Source: Calycina herbarum
Lineage: Eukaryota; Ascomycota; Leotiomycetes; Helotiales; Pezizellaceae
Length of the DNA: 64,000 bases
Direction of reading: 5' to 3'
Assembly (NCBI GenBank): GCA_001414485.1
Contig: LLEY01000129.1
Span: 62,001-126,000, forward strand
How positions within the stretch are numbered: position 1 is the first letter of the stretch; each line of letters opens with the position of its first letter. A model generated the notes under the pieces. That model saw nothing but the letters and a program-made list of their open reading frames with translations. It searched no databases and was not told where the DNA came from. This document shows positions 57,726 to 64,000 of the stretch, in pieces. The position numbers and the translations under genes were made by a program.

Positions 57726-58054
57726 TTTCTCGGTCGGCGAGTCGAGAAAATTTGTGATTCGAGGTAGTGTCGTAAAGTCAAAAGGTTGTTTCGGAATTGG
57801 AAAGGAATCAGATTCAATTTAATTTTTGATATAGGAGTGGGAATCTAGTTATTGAGCAGTTCTTTGTCGAGATGACTCAAAAGAGGCTCGGGAAGGAGCG
57901 ATCTTGTGCCACCTCGCATTTACGCGTATCTGCAGAGTTTCTGCAGAGTTGATGCAGAGTTGAGTTCAGCCTCGCTCCATCCAATCATCGTACTCATGGC
58001 AATTTCTCGATTGTTAAGTTTTCAAATGGTACAGTATTGTATATTTCCAATCAA
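57726..58054. other. Intergenic region with short direct repeats
   Basis: The word TGCAGAGTT occurs three times at an 11-base spacing (57,931, 57,942, 57,953). The rest shows nothing notable. It holds the promoter of the small gene and the 3' end of the ABC transporter gene. Confidence 0.5.
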
Positions 58055-60664
58055 CTAACTTGCAACCTCACCCTCCGCAAAAACCGGAGTCTCCAACTCA
58101 CTCCCCTCAACCCATACCTTATTCAACTCATCCTCAATCTCCACCTTCCTACTCTCCCACCCCTTAACTTTCTCCAAGCGCTCTCTCAACTGCTGCAACT
58201 CCCTCTCAACACCCATCTTCTCTTCCACCGTCCCAATACGCTCCCATTCCCACTCCGTTCCATCCTCGCCCATACCAAGGGTAAGGTTAAAAGTATGGTA
58301 GCGCTTGAGACTCGCACGAGTACTGATAGTGATAAGGGTAATTCCCTTTTCCTTACAGCGTTCGTATAATAAACCTTCTACGTCGCTGCTAACAGCGCTG
58401 GTGCCCTCGTCGATGAACGCATATCTTGGTTCGTGGTATAGAAGTCGGGCAATACCCATACGTTGCTTCTCACCTCCACTTAAGACGTCTTTCCACTCTT
58501 TCCTTGTATCCCACCCGCCTTCTCTGTCTGGGAGGTATCCGAGTTTTGCTTCTTCGAGGATATGTTTGAGCTCATGGTCCCGACGACTTTTATTGTGCAT
58601 TTCAATCTCGCCATCTGGGTAGATGACTTGATCGCGGAGAGTTCCGACACTGAGATATGGCCGTTGAGGAAGGAACATGATTCCATCCGTACCGATACTT
58701 CTTGGTCGAGAAACAAGACCACGATATACAGGCCAGAGACCCGCAACTATCCGTGCCACGGCACTCTTACCAGCTCCATTGGGTCCGGATATCTATATAT
58801 TGTTAGATTTGAACGTGAGATAGAAATGGATATACATACAAGGAGGTGCTCCCCAGAGTGAACAATCAGGGAAAGCGAATCAACCAATTCCTCTCCACCG
58901 CGGGGAAAGACTGATGGAGCAACGATAGGAACATTCTCTAAACGAACGCCATCGAACCCCCTTTGAATTGTTCCTTGAACATCGGAAAGAGAATACAACT
59001 CTGCATGTGTACCTTGCGGCAGGAAATAAGCATTTGCATGTACCCTGTGGAGGGTAGAAATCAATGTGTAGACTCGACTTGTATAGCCAGCCAATTCCGA
59101 AAGATCCTTGATCGAGTACATCATCCTTCCTCCGGCGTCAGCCAAGGAAAGCATGAGTCTCTTATTGGTGATGAATTCCTTCATACGACCTCTTTCTCTC
59201 CCGCCGGTCACAGAAGCACCGGCAAGTTCTTGGATTCCTCCAAGTCCACCCCAAGCCGGTAGGAAGACTGGAAGTGAACTGAGCAAATAGCCGTATGCGC
59301 TCCAGCTATATTTCAAGATAAAGTCTTCAAGGATGTTGTATCGGATCTTCAGGGTATAGATGCCCTCCATCCATTTCTTCAAACTCTTGAATTCTTTGTC
59401 AAGGAATGTCTTCTCCATGCTTGCTCCGCCGTAGAAAGCTACTTCTTCGGCGTTCGCGATCAGGCGAGAATGTAAAGCTCTAAAGTCGCCTTCTTTTCGG
59501 CCTTCCACCGCCTTTAGTTTACCAAATGGTGGCGAGAGCCTTCGTAACAGAGTAGCGGTGAGAATATAATTGCTCAATAACCCAGCGAAAGCCAGAGGTC
59601 CGAGAGAGCGATAAAGTTGGTAATTGAAAACCACGAGATCAACGAAAGGTTTCCCTAACGAAGAATATAAACCTGCTGCTGAAGCACAGAAATGTGTGAG
59701 ATCTTGAGTGATGAATTGATCGGCACCTCCGATACCTCCATCCATATTGGTTAGTCTGTAATAATTAAGATTGTCGTTGAGATACAAGTCGTGAATATAT
59801 CTTGTGAGACGAGTCCGGAAGGCAATTGAGACTTTTGACTGTAAGAACTTGATCATCGCGTTTGTGTAAGAGGCCAAGCTGCCAATTCCGCACCACTATT
59901 TAAGTTAGTTTAGATTGGTTTTTGCGAGATTGTTGACCCGTGAAGGCAATATTCTTGAAAAAATGCCCAGCATGAAATAAAAACAATTGACATGAACATT
60001 GTAGATATTAGGAGGAATGGGAATAGCTCACCTTGATAATTCCCCAGATAAAAGACCTTCCATTGCCCGCAACCAAATCTCGAACAATCTCTCCATCTAA
60101 TCTTGCAACCACAAGAGATAGATAAGTCCGTAGCATCAGAAACATTCCATGACTCAACAACAGCCCCGTTTCCTTGCTCGTCCACCTTGGAATCATAATA
60201 CTCAGTAAACTGAGAAATTGATGCAAAAATGCAAGATTCAAGCCCGGTTTTGTATGTGGTGGGGGTATCTGAGGGGTATTGCCGCTCGCAAGCCCCGAAG
60301 CTCTGGGAGGGTTCAGAAACAATCGTCTATGCGCATCGAAAGTGGTATTCTTCGTGGGATATATTGTAACTTTCGACGATGAGTCCTTGTATGGGACAAA
60401 TATAACCCTCGAGCCATCTTTGTTTCGTAAACCAGAATTCCTTCTCAGCAGTCGTCTCCCTTGTTCCTTTTCTGCCGTTCGTTCCTTCCACCAAGTCCTA
60501 ACTCCTGCGCCCCCTGCTATGAGGGAAAGAGTGAGGAAGAGTGTGCAGAGTAGTTTCTTGGTTCTCGATATGCTCTTGAGGCGTTGGCGGATGAGTTCGG
60601 AGTATTGCTGGAGGATGGTGGCAAGCGGATCTGCTGAATCGCGCAATGTAGATTGTGAAGCCAT
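58055..60664 (-). CDS. Peroxisomal half-size ABC transporter (ABCD/ALDP/PXA type)
   Basis: Three exons on the minus strand, 60664-60032, 59895-58840 and 58792-58055; 808 residues. The ABC_membrane_2 domain (about 65-510) carries the RTRLTRYIHDLYL segment and the family EEA-like motif NAEEVAFYGG. One ATP-binding domain follows: Walker A GPNGAGKS (about 566-573) straight after the third-exon splice, signature LSGGEKQRMGI, and Walker B-like YAFIDEGTSAV. Half transporters of this kind dimerise to bring very-long-chain acyl-CoA into peroxisomes. The longer frame before Met1 starts with CTG, so the ATG at 60,664 is used. Whether this is the PXA1 or PXA2 paralogue I cannot tell from sequence alone. 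Confidence 0.93.
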
Positions 60665-62172
60665 CCTGCTCTGCAATGGCCTCCCCAGGCCAATGTATGC
60701 TCCGATATCTCTTCTTTTCCAAGTGTAGCTTGAGTAGAGTTGCCCTTTACATGTTCATTGTCTGGTTTTCGTTGCCGTATTCTTGTGTTTCCCTTGTGCA
60801 AATGGTCGGGAAAGTCTCGAGAGGAGGAGTTAGTCCACAGACTGATTTATAAGTTAGTCATAGGATGATGGTGAATTCGAGATACTTACAAAGTCGTAGA
60901 ATTTGGAAGTGGTTAACATTTTGGGATTGTCAATGGTTGAAAACAGGCATGTCGCATGTGAAGCTACCAAAACGGCCGAGGCATGTGCAACCCGACCTTG
61001 ATGCCAAGATACTTCACCTGACCAGAACTCACCATTTTCTAGCAGCAGTGAGAGCTCGGAACTAAACTTTCTATTGAACTCATTAAAGTAGATGGTTGTT
61101 CCTCGCTTGAAACAAAGATTGGAGTTCTTCTAAATAATGTAGCTGAATAACAAAATTGACCTAAATGGCTGGAACAATTGTCAGATTTTGAGTGCTGCTT
61201 TTTCTTGTGGCTTGATTCAGAAAAGGCTTCAAGGTTTCCCCAACAAATGGAGTTGCGATTCAGGCACCTCCCCGCAATATTATTGCTTCATCCAGCCAAG
61301 GTGGAGAAGTACGTAAGATCGCCCCTGAACTCGAACACCTCGAAGCAGCGAATTAATGCACCATCCAAACTTCTCCACTACAATACCTCTTCGATATCAG
61401 TTCATTCCCTCTAATATTCCATCTGTTTCTGCTGTACCCCGTATATCAGTACATGGCATCCACGCCACAATATATCCCCAGATATTCTTTACCAATTTCC
61501 AAGTCCCCAGGCTGAACGAACTTGCTGCACATGGCCATATCCGAGCCATTTCTAGAAGGTCGCCGGCAGCAGACCGACGCGGGCCCAATATGCAACCACA
61601 ACAGGCGCAACGGAGTGCCGTACAAAGGAACGTTTGACCCTCCCCTCCAAGAAGTCGGGCTACGGTATATCAGAAACGATCAATCAACCGGGCGTGCTGT
61701 AACAAATCAAGGAATGCCCCCTTTGAGCCTTTTCTCATAATGTCTCATGCCATCCTGTCAAGTCCCTGGTAGCTCCCATGTTCCCTTTTCTTCAAGCGCG
61801 AAGAGATCTGACAGAAATACCAACCGGTCCAGTCAAATGGTCCAGTGGTCCCAACTCGGCAGCGGCGGGGAACCGATAGTCTGCCCGTAGCCGCCATGGT
61901 GGGGAGAGGGCTTGCCGTTTGGCGTAATTTCTCCTGGATTTTCTGGCTTCCCGGTGTTTTTGGGGTGTTGGCTTTCTCCGTTCTCGCTCTTTGATGTTGT
62001 TCGAGGATGAATGGCACAATTCGGAGATATTTCTGATGATTCTACAGGTTAGAGAGGAGGGGAGAGAAGAGAGACCGGACCGCTTCTATTTTTACCCACC
62101 CCTCCGCAACAGGACAGGATCACCACTAGTACTAGTAGAAGCAGAGACGCATGGCATGTCATGCTGGCCGAC

Positions 62173-62199
62173 GGTATTTGGGGTATTTGGGGTATTTCC
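62173..62199. repeat. Short tandem repeat, 9-bp unit
   Basis: GGTATTTGG is repeated back to back, two exact copies then a third ending in CC. Confidence 0.75.
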
Positions 62200-62662
62200 A
62201 GGTTGAGAGAAGGCGTCAAGTAGCACAAGTAAGTGCCTTTGCGGGATGGACCGGTTGATTGAGTTTTCGGGCAGATCTGGACCGATCTCTATTTACCCTT
62301 ATCGTCCTTAGTGCTTTAGTGCCCTTGGTGTGGATGGTGTGAATAGTGTGAATAACCTCAGAGTACTTGTAAGGTAGTCTTAAATGCAGCTTCATGATCT
62401 ATCATCTGTCAGTCCAGTCCAGACTGCAGAAGCACGAGGAGCGGGTCCGTAACGGGAACGTTGAAGCTCATCCATGTCCTGGGGGTCGAGGTTCGAAGAG
62501 AAGCCTGAAGGCTCTGATAGGAGGAAATCTCACAGTTCCAAAACCAGGGCGCTAATTTTATTTGCCCCCCAAAGATGCTGCCTGCACCACCATACAAGTA
62601 CTCGAACATGCATCCGGCGAGTGGCTGCGCTATCCTGCGCGTGCTGTGTGCAAGCAATTATG

Positions 62663-62681
62663 CTGTAGCTGTAGCTGTAGG
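62663..62681. repeat. CTGTAG hexanucleotide microsatellite
   Basis: CTGTAG is repeated three times in a row. Confidence 0.7.
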
Positions 62682-63070
62682 TCTACCTGCCTCGAGGAAA
62701 GGAGCATGAACGGAAGATGGAGAGACCCAAGCCCCCAAGTACCTTGGTCCCTGGTAGCAGAAATCGGCCCTGAAGCCAATGAGAAAGGCAGCATTCTGAC
62801 CGGCGGTGGTTAGCGAGCTGTATGGTGCAAGAAGACGGGCACAGTACAGTGACCAAGTTGTCGAGGGCCAAAGGGCCTATCCTATGAACTATGAATGCAT
62901 GATGAAGTATCCTCGACCCCCATTGCAAGCGACGGCTTTCTTGTGCCTTGGGAGCCTGCCGCCAAAGGCAAGCCTACCCTACCTACGCCAGACCCGACTA
63001 GAATTGAACCTCTCCAGCCGCGCAAAACCTCCCTATTATTCATCAACTTTCAATTCTGTTGTGTTGTAAT

Positions 63071-63099
63071 TGATTGATTAATTAATTAATTAATTAATT
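63071..63099. repeat. Tetranucleotide (ATTA) microsatellite
   Basis: TGATTGATTA is followed by about five ATTA units, self-complementary overall. It lies about 500 bases before the start codon at 63,593. Confidence 0.8.
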
Positions 63100-63592
63100 C
63101 AACTCTTGCTCTCCCAAATCTTCTCTTCCCAAATCTGCACCGCTTCGTCCCACCCCACTCCGGTACTCGCTACCACCTGCACTCTCCAATCTTAAGCAAT
63201 CTCGCTAGACTGCCTCTCCAGTCTCACTGCAACTAGACGCTCAGCCGCCCTCGAGATTCTACTTCACCCCCCAAGAGCTCCATCTTGAGTCTTGACTGCG
63301 CGATCAAAGCTTCCAGCTTCGTGTCCCTCCCTGCATCAATTGTCGCATTGTCATTGTCGCATCTTCTGTTGCGGCTCGGCCAGCTATCGACAATCGCATT
63401 CCCATTCCTGACGAGATCGGACGGTCTGCCTTGAAAGAACCGATCCCGTGAAAGCTCCCCCCGAACGCCAATCCAGCAACGCGTGAACCCCCAAGCCGTT
63501 GCGTGGATCCAGAGCGAGCTCAGAGATTGAAGCGTCCCAAGACATTGAGTCGCTCGCCCACAACAGGCTCTCGCGATTCCGCATTGCCCTCA

Positions 63593-64000
63593 ATGAGTAA
63601 TGAGATAGTACAGCCGACTGAGCAAAGCCTGAGCCGGTCAGCTTCAACGGAAGGTACAAAAGGGAAACCACCTGCGCTAGACACCTCCGGATGTACGTAT
63701 CTTCTCCTTTCGATCAAACCCGGGAGCAGTTTGCTCAGGGCAAGCATGGCTATCAATGTGCGACTCTTGAAAGACCGAAATGCTGACAAGAATCGTAGTT
63801 ACAAACACTCCCCAGCCCCCCAGCTCGTCGACCCAAACAACTGCGCAAGGCACCACGAGCACAGAGAATTCCGATACGCCAGTCTTGACGAACTCGCAAA
63901 ACGAAAAGGATTATTTACAGGCAACCGACGACGCGCCAGAAGCCCCAAAAAAGAATCGAGGCCTTCTCCACGTTCCATCGAGATCCTCTTCTCAAAAGGT
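63593..64000 (+). CDS. 5' part of a gene leaving the window, function unknown
   Basis: Exon 1 is 63593-63692 and exon 2 opens at 63,799 and stays open to the window end. The intron (63,693-63,798) has a GTACGT donor, a GCTGAC branch site and a TCGTAG acceptor. The visible 100 residues are Ser/Thr/Gln-rich and disordered (MSNEIVQPTEQSLSRSASTE... then after splicing FTNTPQPPSSST...), ending in a basic stretch with NRGLLHVPSRSSSQK. This segment looks like the start of a known fungal family, but I cannot name it with confidence. The ATG is the first in this frame after a long, CT-rich leader. The rest of the protein lies to the right. Confidence 0.7.
   Translation, partial: MSNEIVQPTEQSLSRSASTEGTKGKPPALDTSGCTYLLLSIKPGSSLLRASMAINVRLLKDRNADKNRSYKHSPAPQLVDPNNCARHHEHREFRYASLDELAKRKGLFTGNRRRARSPKKESRPSPRSIEILFSKG

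Larger units (their letters stand above)
60665..63592. other. 2.9-kb promoter-rich intergenic region without a supported gene
   Basis: Two genes diverge from its ends, so it contains both promoters. It has GC-richer pieces and several simple repeats listed separately. Chance frames reach under 100 codons and look unlike proteins. The right half is probably a long leader and promoter for the gene at 63,593. Confidence 0.5.

Noticed and set aside
1..64000. CRISPR array, bacterial operon or secondary-metabolite cluster
   Set aside because: The window is eukaryotic and intron-bearing; no regularly spaced repeats and no backbone synthase, tailoring or cluster-regulator genes are present.

Overview
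The window looks like a filamentous ascomycete chromosome (Pezizomycotina; Leotiomycetes is my guess from overall gene style, not proven). Support: intron-bearing protein genes with short introns (mostly 45-110 bp, GT...AG, CTAAC/CTGAC-like branch sites), fungal families (GH72 glucanosyltransferase, Vps3844-type protein, peroxisomal half-ABC transporter, PAS kinase), and a repeat island whose mutations have the signature of repeat-induced point mutation (RIP).

Region 1 (1 to about 15,340) is an AT-rich, gene-free graveyard of transposons. It holds the gag of a minus-strand LTR element running off the left edge; a structurally complete but stop-riddled Ty3/Gypsy chromovirus (1507-7427, two 330-bp LTRs, 5-bp target duplication); the 3' part of a pogo/Fot1 element (about 7700-8171) sitting in the reverse transcriptase of a second Gypsy element (8172 to about 12,400); a Tc1/IS630-like element (8482-9911) nested in that same Gypsy; and a full-length pogo/Fot1 element (12,491-14,333). 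The change to normal sequence near 15,340 is abrupt.

Region 2 (15,340 to 64,000) is ordinary euchromatin with 18 supported genes. In order: aftiphilin/Laa2-like trafficking protein (-) and TBC1D5-like RabGAP (+) from a shared promoter; triple-KH RNA-binding protein (+); coactosin (-) and the UDP-galactose transporter HUT1 (+) from a shared promoter; a small Cys-rich protein (+); a promethin-like lipid-droplet protein (-); PAS kinase (-); Vps3844-like ER/vacuole protein (-) and a mitochondrial-type membrane protein (+) back to back; gamma-glutamyltranspeptidase (+); a Ser/Pro-rich unknown (+); UTP11 (-) and CMC1 (+) back to back; a protein with three SET domains (+); a GPI-anchored GH72/CBM43 glucanosyltransferase (-); a small probable mitochondrial protein (-); a peroxisomal ABCD transporter (-); and the first two exons of a gene leaving the right edge (+).

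There is no operon-like or biosynthetic cluster: the genes are housekeeping functions (membrane traffic, ER glycosylation supply, ribosome and cytochrome oxidase biogenesis, cell-wall remodelling, peroxisomal import). The most unusual items are the triple-SET protein, a gamma-glutamyltranspeptidase with an altered catalytic motif, a two-copy hairpin MITE family between genes, and the nested RIP-degraded transposon stack. Exon coordinates were worked out by hand from splice signals and reading-frame continuity; every spliced total given is a multiple of three.
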